Assembly: GCA_028622995.1 (NCBI GenBank) | Contig: JAJQJQ010000002.1 | Span: 7,998,001 to 8,062,000 of the forward strand | DNA from: Panagrolaimus kolymaensis | Lineage: Eukaryota > Nematoda > Chromadorea > Rhabditida > Panagrolaimidae | Length of the DNA: 64,000 bases | Direction: 5' to 3' | Part shown: in pieces, positions 26,481-37,992 of the stretch | Layout: each line of letters begins with the position of its first letter | Numbering within the stretch: position 1 is the stretch's first letter | Translations under genes and position numbers: made by a program | Notes under the pieces: model-generated | Databases searched by the model: none | The model's input: the letters and a program-made list of their open reading frames with translations, nothing else | What the model was told of the DNA's origin: nothing

Positions 26481-26659
26481 CAACTAAGAGCTGTACAAAT
26501 TAATTTTTGGAATGTTTTACTTCTTAGTAAAACAAAAATGAAATAATCTTGATTAAAATCCCATTTAAAGCATTTTTGGAAGTTAGTTGCATGTAATATT
26601 AAAAGAAAACAAATAATTCAAAAACAATAAATGTTCAAATAAAATCTAAATCAAAAAAT

Positions 26660-27045
26660 TTCATAAAATTTAATTTCTGGAAACCTTTAAAAGCAAATAT
26701 TTTTCTTTTGTCAAAAGCAAGTTTTAATCGATGACTTAAAATTGAACGAGGATCATCAAATGGTTTATCGTTGAGTATAAAGTAAAGCTTTTTTGTTTTT
26801 TTTCATATCTAAAAAAATTGTATTTCGTCTTTCACAAAGACTCTTTTATTACCTTTTATTATTGAAAATTATTCTAATTTTTTCTGCAACGTTTTTTGAA
26901 CTGAGATTATCGATTTCTTGTGATATCTCAAATCTTTTAGCTCTTTTTGCACTTATAAATTCATCGGTGAAAAATGGCATCAAAACTATTGGAATACCAG
27001 ATTGTACAACAATATATTGATGCACACGTGGGCAGAGCAATTTTA
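26660..27045 (-). pseudogene. UDP-glucuronosyltransferase C-terminal relic
   Basis: On the minus strand the fragment reads SGIPIVLMPFFTDEFISAKR, then AKRFEISQEIDNLSSKNVAE, ending FNNKR and a stop. This matches the UGT donor-binding region (GxPxVxxPxFxDQxxNAKR). Further on, in another frame, NDKPFDDPRSILSHRLKLAF resembles the next UGT segment, with KLNFMKFFDLDFI near the usual membrane-proximal end. The upstream HGG signature survives only in a shifted frame (HVCINILLYN). Frames change at least twice, and a stop follows the only plausible splice, so this is a decayed UGT gene and not an active exon set. Confidence 0.7.
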
Positions 27046-27262
27046 TAACTGTACAATATTTTATTTTTTTGGATTACAATTATTACAAGAAACAAAAAGA
27101 ATGAGTTTTTTGGTGCAAAGAGAAAATTCAATGAATCATCAATAAAATATAAAAAAATATAGGTAGTAATAAAGAAAAATTATGTAAATAAGATATTGCC
27201 ATAAGTAGGAAAGTATGCAAAAGAAGAAAACGAAGATTGATAGTTTTTTTTGTTTTTTTTGT

Positions 27263-30200
27263 CTAATGAATTGGATCAACGCTATGATCAAGTTGAAACG
27301 ATGGATGTCGATGTATGGATATTGGTTCTTCAGGTAATTGTCGAGCTACAGGAGGTCGATGAGGAGATTGAGGTGAAATTTGTTGGGGAACATTGGAATA
27401 TGGGCATCGAGGATAGTTATTGGAATTATTGATTTCATGAAAATCATTTGGATATGGGCACCTTGGGCTGGTTTTAGCTTCCTGAAAAAGTGGTTTAATT
27501 TAGTTTTTAATAAAATAAAGGAATTATTCTTACTTCTTCTGGTGGAAAATTGACATAAGTATGATGATTATGAACATTTTCATCCATGAGATAAAAATCA
27601 TCTGGAAGTAAAGACTTTCTTGCTCCTACACCACCTAATGATTGTTGCTGTTGCCAATCAATGTTGTTATCATGATGAAAGATTGGGCATGCAGGAGGTG
27701 CAGCACCAACTGAATGTTTGGAAAATGGTTCTTTAGCTTGATCAAACCCAGCTCGAAGTTGATCCACGATGCATGCAGTTAAAACAACCCAAGCTTGTCC
27801 AGCTCCAGGTAAATCTCTAACCGCTTCTTGAACTAATACAACATCAATTATAATTTCACCAAGTTTTTCCCAGAAATTTGCTGTAAACCCATATGGTCGT
27901 AAACAACCGTGAGCTTTACCTAAAAAAACATTTGGTGTAAAATAAAGTGAAAAGACTGGAGTATTTTTTTAAATCAAATTTTAGGAAATGTTTTAAGTAA
28001 ATTATTTTTGAATTAAAAATTACAGCAATTTTTGTTTCATTTCCCACGTGTCAAAATTCGTTCCTGTATTTTTTTAATATCCAAAAAAGTGACTTCAAAA
28101 AAAGAAGAAAAGATAATCGTTTTTTGATTCTGTTTTGCTTTGCCTCCTGTTGACTGACGGCGACCTTTTTCACAAACAACATTGCTTTATTTTCTTTTCA
28201 TTTTTTTAAATTTTATTTAGGGAGTTATTTTTAGAACGCGAAACTAAAAAGGAAAAGAAGTTATTTGCCACTACCATCATCCAAACAAAAAAGTTGACGT
28301 CCTTCTAATCTCTTTTTATTTTTATTTCCCATGATGGCCCTTGACTTTTGGTTGTTTGTTTGTTCGTATAAAATTGGGAAATTGAAATGTTTTTTATATT
28401 TTTATTTGTGTCAATGATAGCTTTTTTTCAAGATGCTGTTGCTGCTTGCTTTTTGAACAAAAATTTAAAGAAAAAAACTATCTATCTGGGAAATAAATAA
28501 AAATAAAAAATGTTTTGAATTTGCTGCTTGCTTTTTTTGATAAACACGAATAACAAATGGAGAAATAGAATATTTAAGAGGAAGAATTAATACAGTAAAT
28601 CCGAAAAAACGATTGAAAAATTAAAAACAAACCTAATAATCTTGGATCTATATCACTTTCAGTATCACTACGTTTTCGAGGTTCAACATCCAAATTTTTT
28701 ATAATTGTATCAATCATTTTTACGGTCATTCTTGCATGATCTCTCAAAGTTGCGACATCATTTTTAGACATTGCAGAAAGAAAGGTTCGAGTGGTAAATA
28801 TTTCACGGGCCAATGGGATTTGTTTCATTAATCTTTCAAATACCTATAAATATTTTTGGTTTAACTAAAATGATGGACAACAAAAAAAAAGAGTGATACC
28901 TCTTCAAAAACCGCTTCAACCCTTTTTCCACCATTTCTAGTTTGTAATCGCTGCCATGTAAAACGTAAAGAACGCTTTTGCATTTTTGATAATTTTGCTT
29001 CATAATTATAATGACGAACTAATTTTCCTTCTGAAGTGAATTCTGAAAAATGGAATATAATAAGTCAAAGTTAGAAAGGAATGGGAGGGGAGACCCGGCA
29101 CAAAATCAAAACTTTCTGATTTTTTTTTTCAATTTTTGAAAAATAAATAAAGTTTTGCGAAGTTTTATTTCTAATCTTTGTCACAATTCTTTAAAAAAAT
29201 TTCCCTTGACTAAAAAAGGTTTTATAAGAACAAAAAATTTTTAAGAAATACAAGCTTTAAAGAAAATAAAAAATGCTCGCGTGGGAATGTTTTGATTGCC
29301 GTTCGAAAAAATGATGATGATGAAATAAATAAGTAGGGCTTTCCCATGATTAAATTTTTTTTCTTCATTTAACTCACTTTGTGCAACAACATCATCACAA
29401 ACTGATGGCATACTTGAAGTTCGACGTAATTTTCCCGTTTTAACATCCAATGTCATATTATCCATTGAATCTTCAGGTAAACTGGATTCAGTTTTTTGTC
29501 GAACTGTTTTTCTAAAAAAAATAACAAATTATAATTGTGCAATTTATAATATGAAAGGTTAGAAAATAGAAAGTAATGAATTACAATATTATGATTGTTG
29601 GTGTACTATCAAATTTTACTGTCATTTTTATCGTTATAAAACTCCAAACTATAAGAAAGATAGCTTTTAACTACAATTTGAAGTATCAATTTTCATAGCA
29701 GAAAGAAGTTTCGTCACAAATCCTCTTAAAGAAAATAAATCTAAAGTCGTCTAGCCTAAATCCAAACAATAAAAAAAAAAGAAGAAGCAAAGACCACACA
29801 AATTTTATTTGTAAAAATTTGACAAAAAAAATTATTTTAAGGTTTCTTTTATAAAATTTAAGATGATATAATCCTTTAAGCAATTTCCTGAAAGAATCCC
29901 TTTTTGTATGTTTCCTTATTCGGGATTTTTTTTTTCTAAAATGAGGAGGTGTGAGAAAAATTAAAATTGAGCCACAAGTGTCTATGACCCAAAAAAGTGA
30001 CGAGGCTTCATTGATTTTTTTAAAGCAAAATTTTTAAATTTATGTTATTGGTTTGCAGGAATTCAGCGATATCGAAAAAATTCTAATCAAAAAATTAGCT
30101 ACAAGACTCCAAAGATTAAGGTACAGTGTTAAATGATGCTATAAGAAAGCCGGCGAATAATGAAAAAAAAATTAAACGAATAAAGCCATAAAAAAAAAAA

Positions 30201-33200
30201 ATTATTTTCAGAAGTGATTAAATTAATTAATTTTATGAAAGAGTTATTGAAAGTATAACATAGTACTCTAAAACTATAATAAATAATTAAAGTTGGAAAT
30301 AACAAAAATAGCTATTTTATAATAAAGAGAGAGAGTAACATGTTTTTGCCAATTATTATCATTTTTTAGTTACTATAAATAAATGACTGATAGTAATCAT
30401 AATCAAACGATAAAAGATATCTTTGAATTACTATCATTTTTTGTTGTTGTAAAAACTTACTCGTCGTTATCAGTAAATTTTAATAAACTATGAAAACTTG
30501 ATTTTCTTTCTTGACGTGAAGTTGAATTGGGCGCAGATAAACTTTGTAAACTTTTTAAACCATTTAAATTTATCCCTACGGATTGAAAAATAACAAAATC
30601 CATTATCGGCATATTTTTTTATTTTTTCTATCGTCCAACGAAAAAAAGAAAGAAACCAATTCAAATTTCAAAAGTTTATAATCCAACCAAATAAAGTATA
30701 AGTTTATTTGTTTTTTATGTTTGTAAAAGATACAGAAGAAGCAGCCGATCCTATATGAAAAAAATAAAAGATATAATAATTTTTTATTGCAAAACGAGAA
30801 AACACGAAGAAGAACAAATGTTGTTGCTCTTTCAAAAAAGGACACGAGTGGCAGAAGAAAAAAAAGAAGTTTATATTTAAAAAAATCATAAAAAAAGATA
30901 ATTGAGGGAAATAAAAAATATAAAAAAAAATTGTAAAGAAATCGTGCACTTTTTTAAATAAATATAAAATAAAGTTTGGATGTTTTTGTAATTGGAAAAA
31001 AAAGTTAACTACCCCCCATAGAGTTCTTTATTTTATTCATCTATTTTTTTGTTCCTCAATTTTTTTTTGGAATAAAATTATAAAAAATAATAATGGACGG
31101 GCATTCTGCCAGAAGCCAGGAATATACATACATACATATTTTTTTTTATTTCATAAAGTAAAGTCAATGAATGTTGTTTGTTTGACGTAGTTTCTCCACA
31201 AAAAATTTTTTTATATAAAAGCTGCGTTTAAAAAGGTTTTTATTTTCAAAAAAAAAAACGAATGAAAAAAAACAAGCATGCTTTTAAATAAAAAATGTGT
31301 TTTCGCTTAGTTTTTTCTTTTTTTTCGACGTAAAAGAAAAGTTGTTGCAAAATAATAAATGAAAAAAAGATTTTTATTGTGAACACTAAAAAAAAAAAGG
31401 TTGAATGAACATTGTTCAAAGATGGACGACGGACGCTTAAATTAATTAGAAAGCTTTCTTAGAAAAAAATTTTTTTTTTGAGCAATAAATTTTAAAAGGT
31501 CAAATTAAAAAAATAATTTTGGGCTTCATGGATTTCGGTAGCAATTAATTAAATTAATTCAATAAAAAATATTGTTATTGACAGTAATGAATTTAAAGTA
31601 ATATTTTTTAAAAATGGTTGCTATCAATGAGAGTAATTTAGTTTTAAAAATATTTTGCAAAAAGCAGTTACTATCTACAAATTACCAACCACTTTATAAA
31701 GAGTTTTTTTCCTGTCCAAGTTTTTCTAAAAAAAAAAAGGTCTATGGACGTACAAAAAAACTATAAAAATTTAATGTGTTAATTTTAAACTTTAAATTTC
31801 AAAGAAAACAATATTATTTTTTCTACAAAAAAAAGAAGAAAAAAGCCATTTTTAAAAGAAACTTTTAAATATTTAAACAAAAAAATGAGAGAAAATAATC
31901 GTGTATGAATTGGTTCATTTTCAGCAGCAGCAGCAGCCAAAAATTGTTTCTTCGGTGCATAGTTTAAAAGTTAAAAGAACGAACGAAAAAAGAAAAAGAA
32001 AGTTCAAACATTTTTTTTTTCTCGGGGATTGTGTTTATTAAACTTGTTGTTGCAGCATTTCGGGGTGGCACATTTCTTTGAAACAGACATCTTTGCATAT
32101 TATTTTTTTTGCAACTTTTTTGAAGAATCAAAAAAATAAACCTTTTTATTATAACAATAAATTATGTTAAAGTCCGCATTTTTTTTTGTTGTTTAGGTTT
32201 GATAATAGGAAAAGGAGGGTTTTGAAAAGGGATTAAATAAGCATTTTTTGTTGCAAGAAAAAAGTGAGGATTATTCCATAAAATTCGGAGATCGAGTAAC
32301 TTTTAGTGATAGTAAGAAATTTTAAACAATTTTTTTTTGCTTACTCTTATTGAGAGTAACATACTTTTAACAATAAATTTTCAAAAACAACTTACTATCG
32401 AAGTAATTCAGTTTTTTCTTCTTCGCAAACAAATTTTGGAACGCCTTTTTGCCATTTAAATTTGCAACTGAACCATTTTAAAGTGGTCCTAGAACCAACC
32501 CTTTAAAATGCCAAATTGCTTGTGTTATTTTAAACTCAAAATTTAATCAACAAAAAAAGAAATAAATAAACCAAAACAGATAAGTTTTATGTCTCTCTAG
32601 TTTCCACTTTTAAATTCATAAAATTCTGCTATGACCAAACTAAACCCTTTTTTTTTGTTTGTTTTTAACCAACATAAACTTTTTTTAGAAATATAAAAAA
32701 AAGAGTAATAAAAGTAAAACGATATTCGACAAAATAAAGTTTCTCTTGCCACAACTTAGCTAAAAATTAAAAAAAGGTAAAGCGACTAGCGATAATAAGA
32801 TTTTAATAATTTTTAGTAATAATTATATTTTTTAAAAGTAATTAGTTTTTTGAGGGTTGGCTGTTGCTTTATTTTATTTTTTTGTTAAAACAGCGGAAAA
32901 AAATTATTGCACTCGGCTTCATTTTTTAGAATAATTAAATTTATTTTTAAAAATGCATGAACGCATCCATCCATCTTTATGGAATAATAAAAAAATATTT
33001 ACTAAACCAAAAAACAAAAAAATGCGTTCAAAGTAAAAAATTAAAGAAATTAGAGAAAGAAATAAAAAATAAACAATATTTTTCAATTTTTCATTACTAT
33101 CACAAAAGAGAGTAATCTTTTTTTTGGCAATATTTTTCACTAACTTTTTACTTACTATCATCACTAAAAATTTAAATTCCATATTGAAGGGTTTTCATAG

Positions 33201-36200
33201 CTTAAAAGGGCACAAAAGAAAAAGAAAAAAAGGATTATTAAAAAAAATTTATAGCTTCATAAACATTGCAACAAATCCATCCCCATTTTTATCTTTGGTC
33301 CAAACAAACAAAATAACCGACGTGGGGTTTTCTAAGAATTTCAAATAAACTTTTGGGTTTTCGCGGGAAAGAAAAAATTATTAAAAACAATAAATTTTTC
33401 TGTTAAATATCTTCCCATTTAAATAGAATTTTTTCAAGGGTAAAAAAAATGTCCTCAAAAAACAAAAGAAACAAAGAAAAGTAAAAAACATTTGTTGCAT
33501 TTCTGCTTCATTACTTCCGAAGCTTTTGATTCTTTGAAGTAAGAAAGAAAAAAACCTACGTAAAAAAACGACAGAGGATGGAAAAGGGAAAAGTTTTTTT
33601 TATTTCCTGTTCATTTTCAAATAAAAAATTTTTTCCAACAAAAAAAAAAGATTTGATTAAAAAAAAAGTAAGGATGCCGCACTTGAGCTTTTATAAGCCA
33701 AGTCATCCGCTTCTCTTTTGTTTCTTGTATGAAAAAAGGATATGATTCGTGATAGACACTATCGTCATTCGAAAAATTCTGTGACTTTTCAATTTTTTAT
33801 TTTTTTTTTTGCAAAGTAAAAAAGAAATTTGTTGTTGCTGAGTGAATTTTTATGCGTCAGCAGAAAAAGAAAAGACAAAAGCAGCAGTTATAGCCTATTT
33901 TATTTTTTAAGAAGCTTTTATAATTTTAAAGAAAAGGGACAAAAATCAAATTTGCGCAACAACGAACAAAGAGCGGATATCCATGTCTTTCTCCATCTCC
34001 GTCAAGAAATTTTTTTTGTTCATTTGATGTAAGGAACGGATAAAGAAAAGTTAGCTCATCCCTCTCAAATCCAAAAATCCCCTCCAAATTTTTTGGTTCA
34101 TTATTAATAATTTATGGTTACTGTTCAATGATTGAAACGAACTCATTAAATATATTAAAAAAATATAATATATATTTATTTTCCACGCCACCCAATGTCA
34201 TCCAACTCTCCACCTTTTAATTATTTCACGCGCATGGAAGCTTAAATTTAAAGTTTAATCTTCTCAACAACAAAAAAATTGCTAAAATAAATAAATAAAT
34301 TTAAATAGAAAGGTTCGCCGCTATAAAAGCTTAAAACATGATGCAATCAAGTTAAATTTAGACTATTTTTAAAAAAAAAAGTATAGTAATCTATTTTTGG
34401 CGAAGATAATTTTGTGATTTTGTTTACTCTATCAATGACAGTTATAAAATTTTAGCATCATTTAAATAGTAAGAATTACTCTCAACGACAGTAACAAAAT
34501 TATAGCAATAATTTTCGAAAAATAATTATTATCAAAAACTACAGTAAAAAAGAAACTTTATTTTTTGCAAAGAAGCAAGCAGCAAATTTTTTATTCCAAA
34601 AAAATAAAAAAGCTTAAAGGATGAATATTTGAAATTTTTTAAAGGAAATTCTTTAAATACATAAAAATGTTTGTTGTTTGTTTTTTTTGGTAAATCTGCA
34701 ACAACACTTGATATTCCTGAGAATCAGCATCAAACAACAAAAACGCAATCGAAATTTCGTAAAAAAACAAAAAAGGAGATTTTTATGAAGAAATAAAAAA
34801 AATGTTGTCAATTTCTTAAAATTTGTTAAAATTAGTTTCCAACTTTATATTTTTAAAATAAAATTACGAAGGTGTTTCACATTTAAATAAATAAAATATA
34901 ACTTATTTTTGAGGGAAGAAAAAGTTGCATTTACAAATTAAGTGTTTTTTTTAATAAATGTAAATGTTTTATAAGAATGCATTAAGTTGAATAAAAATGA
35001 ATGGACTAAAAGAAATGGACAGAACTTAAAAAGTAAGGCAAAGTTGATAGCTTTGAGAAGGATGAATATTAAAAAAAGTTTTAAATTTTACATTTGCAGG
35101 TTTCCAAAAAATATAAACGCATAACCAAAAAAATATTTTTAAAAAATTGGTTTAGAGAATTTTGTGAAGAGATTCCAAGCAACTTATTTTTTTTATTTTA
35201 AATATAAGAATTCCATATCTTTCAACGATTCTCTCTAAATCCGTTTTACCCACTTCCAAAGCCCCAGTACAAAAAAAAACTCAAATGCAACATAAAAAAT
35301 AACGAACACACAAACCTTTTTCGTTTGGATAAATAAAATGGCCGTAAAAAAGAAGTAATTTGATAACAAATATATTTAATTATACCCATTAAACACATGG
35401 TTCTGTGCTTACTCGAAAAAAAGAAACCGACAAAAAAGAAAAGATAAACCCAATACTAAATAATGACTCAAAAAATGTACCAATGTTTCGAGAAAATTCA
35501 TGAAATGAAATTTTTGTGCAAAAAAAAATATAAGAAGATTTTATAATAATAGCATCGTCAATCGGCCACCATTTTCAGTAAATTTTCATCTTTGATTTAT
35601 TTAATAAAATAAAAAAAGGTTAAAAGAGTAATCCTCCATAAAAAGCTTAATAAACAACAAAAACAATATTTTGAGTTTAAAAAATTAATCTCCTTATCTC
35701 CACACCTTCTGTGTATGTTTGTTTGTTATTTCAGAAGGACATTTGTTTACGTTAATTACTTAATCAAAATCTTAAACTTTTAACCTTTTACTCTTTTTTG
35801 CTCTCAAAAATGTGAAGAATTCAAACAAAAAATAATCAAAGCAAAAATATGTAATTTTTAAGAACCGAGAAAAAACTAGAAAAATATGATATCATTAATT
35901 TTGCAACAAAAATCAAAGACAGATGGATCTCAAATCGAAAATCAAGAAATATCTGTATCTGCTTTGATTAAGAATGGTTGTTTAATGTTATTCTCAAATT
36001 TGCTCAACAATTGAAATTCAAAATTATGAACTTAAAATTGCAAAATTTATCAAATAAAAGTATTTTTGTTTTTGGAGTTAAAGAATCGTAATAACTTTCT
36101 CACGTTTCTTTCTTTTTAAATTTAATTTACCTTTACTATAGTCAGAGAAAAATTTAATTCTGTTATTCATATTCTTAGAAACTTATTAAAGCTGTCTCAG

Positions 36201-37992
36201 CATAGACTTCAAAAATAAAAGCAAGGGTGCAAAATTGGTTATTAAATTTATATATAAAGCAAAAAAGAATATATATAACTCACCCCGAATTTGTTGGAGT
36301 CAAAGTATTCTTTTTTATATGTCGTTCAGATCGGCTTCGACGAGGTGGCAATGTATTTCCACGATGAAGTAAAATTTGTGATAATCGATGTCCTCGTTCC
36401 ATGGCCCAAGTCCTACATTTAAACATTATAAACCAAGTTCGAAATTTCAGCAACGAAACCATCCAAACGCAAAAATGCAACAAAAAAAAATGGCAAAAAG
36501 GAAAGGTAAAAAAGTAAAACATAAAAGTGTGTTTTAAAACAAAGAAAAAAAGTATTAAAATTTTAAAAAATGTGTGAAAATATTTTATTATTTTTTGTTT
36601 AAAAAAAAGGGATAGAATTGTTAATGACTGGCTGACTGACGACTGCCGACTGATGTGAAACCGACGACACAATAATAAACGAAAATGAAAAAAAACGTGT
36701 GAAAAACTAAAAAAAGTACAAAACATTTATTTGAAAAAAGAATAAAATAAATTTTATTTTTTGAGAGTCTCAAATTATTTGACAGAAACCTATCTATTGC
36801 ATTCTTCGATGTTCCATTCTCAAAAAAATGTTAAAGCCTTTAGGGTGAAATTAAATAAATTTTACAGCTGTCAAAGTTATATCTTTTATATTTTTTTCTT
36901 CAAAGTTTTAGTTTTATTTTTTTAATAAAATTAAAAATTAAAAAAAGAAACAACAAGAAAGGAAAGAGAGAGAGAGAGATGACACACCAAAACTCATTCA
37001 CTCACACGCTCAACAAACATTGAAACTTTTGTTTTTATTGTATTTAAATTTTGACAAGTTTAAAGTAATAAAATTCTAACACTTTTTTAATTGAAAAAAA
37101 AACAGTTAAAACAAGAAAAGTTTGAAGCGAAGATAAATAGTATCGACAAAATTAAAAATATTGTCAGAATTTACTTACTATCAAAAATCATTAAAGCTAT
37201 GAAACATATTTATACGAATTTTAAAACGAAACTTTAGAAGTTTAAGTTTGATAACAATTTTACAAAGGAACAAAAGGAATAAGATTTCAAATTATTTTTT
37301 TGTTGTTGTTTTGTTGTTAAAATTTTTTTAAAGGGTCAAATTCAAACTTAAAAAGGATAGAAAAATTTAGTTTAAAACTTTAAACTTACTTTCGTCGCGA
37401 CATGATACCAGGAGAAAGGGTTGCATCTGCAGTCTATAAAAAAATATATGAGAAGGATTAAGTTTTGCAACTTGAGAAATATAAATTTGTTTAGAGGGCT
37501 TAGATTTTTTTGTTACGTCAAAATAGCAACAAAAAAATTTAGGAAAATGGAAAATGAAGAAGTTCGAATTTTTCTCCGAGAAAATAAAATTTTGCAAAAA
37601 ATCTTTAGATGCCAGGTTTTTAATTAAAGATTAGTTTTTACTTTAAAAAACGGAGCCAAGACATTAAAAAAGCGTTGTTATTGGGAATTCCGCTACGAAA
37701 AATTTTATGTCTCCGATTTTCAAAGAAAAATTAGTTGAGAAAATCGCTAAATTTAAAAAAGCGGGAATTTCCAATGTGGAAAGAATGTAGTCGTCACATA
37801 TATCCTATTTTTAGTAGCTTTGTTTTGCATTCTCTTCATTCTTACTTGATCACTAGTATTTGGTCTTTCATCATCCAAAACTGGAGATTCTCGTTGTTGA
37901 GCCTTTTGTCGTTGTTTATCATTTTCTTTAGTATTTTCTTCCATTTCATGCAATAATCTTCGACCACGAACAATTTTGGAAATAATAAACAT
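27263..37992 (-). CDS. Nematode globin with two alternative 5' ends
   Basis: The common body has five exons: 29378-29511, 28900-29042, 28633-28843, 27534-27919 and 27263-27481. The distal 5' set is 37846-37992, 37390-37433 and 36284-36412 (about 470 residues in all). The proximal alternative first exon is 30461-30603 (about 411 residues). Both enter exon 29511 in phase 2. The globin fold starts at LSKMQKRSLRFTWQRL. His E7 is in LRDHARMTVKMID and the haem-ligand His F8 in KAHGCLRPYGFTANFWEKL, about residues 176 and 214 of the short form. An insertion (EPRKRSDTESD) between helices E and F lengthens the loop. The N-terminal extension is Ser/Lys-rich and the C-terminal tail Pro/His-rich, as in many nematode neuronal globins, which are thought to act in redox or oxygen sensing and not in transport. 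The glb number cannot be assigned. Confidence 0.88.
30461..30603 (-). other. Alternative first coding exon of the globin gene
   Basis: An ATG at 30603 opens a frame reading MDFVIFQSVGINLNGLKSLQ and continuing SLSAPNSTSRQERKSSFHSL to a GTAAG donor. Its 143 bases end in phase 2, the same phase as the distal exon set, and both fit the acceptor at 29511. The alternative acceptor inside this exon (CCGTAG, about 30590) does not match the phase of the distal exon at 36284. It is therefore better read as a separate promoter and start than as an internal exon. Confidence 0.65.
30604..36283. other. 5.7 kb of intronic or upstream DNA of the globin gene
   Basis: The sequence is extremely A/T-run rich with no supported exon. 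It carries many copies of a degenerate motif related to GTTACTATC, GATAGTAA and GAGAGTAA (near 30.33-30.44, 31.57-31.68, 32.30-32.40, 33.09-33.16 and 34.42-34.50 kb). It should contain the promoter of the proximal start. A (CAG)n run lies at about 31924-31937. Confidence 0.5.
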
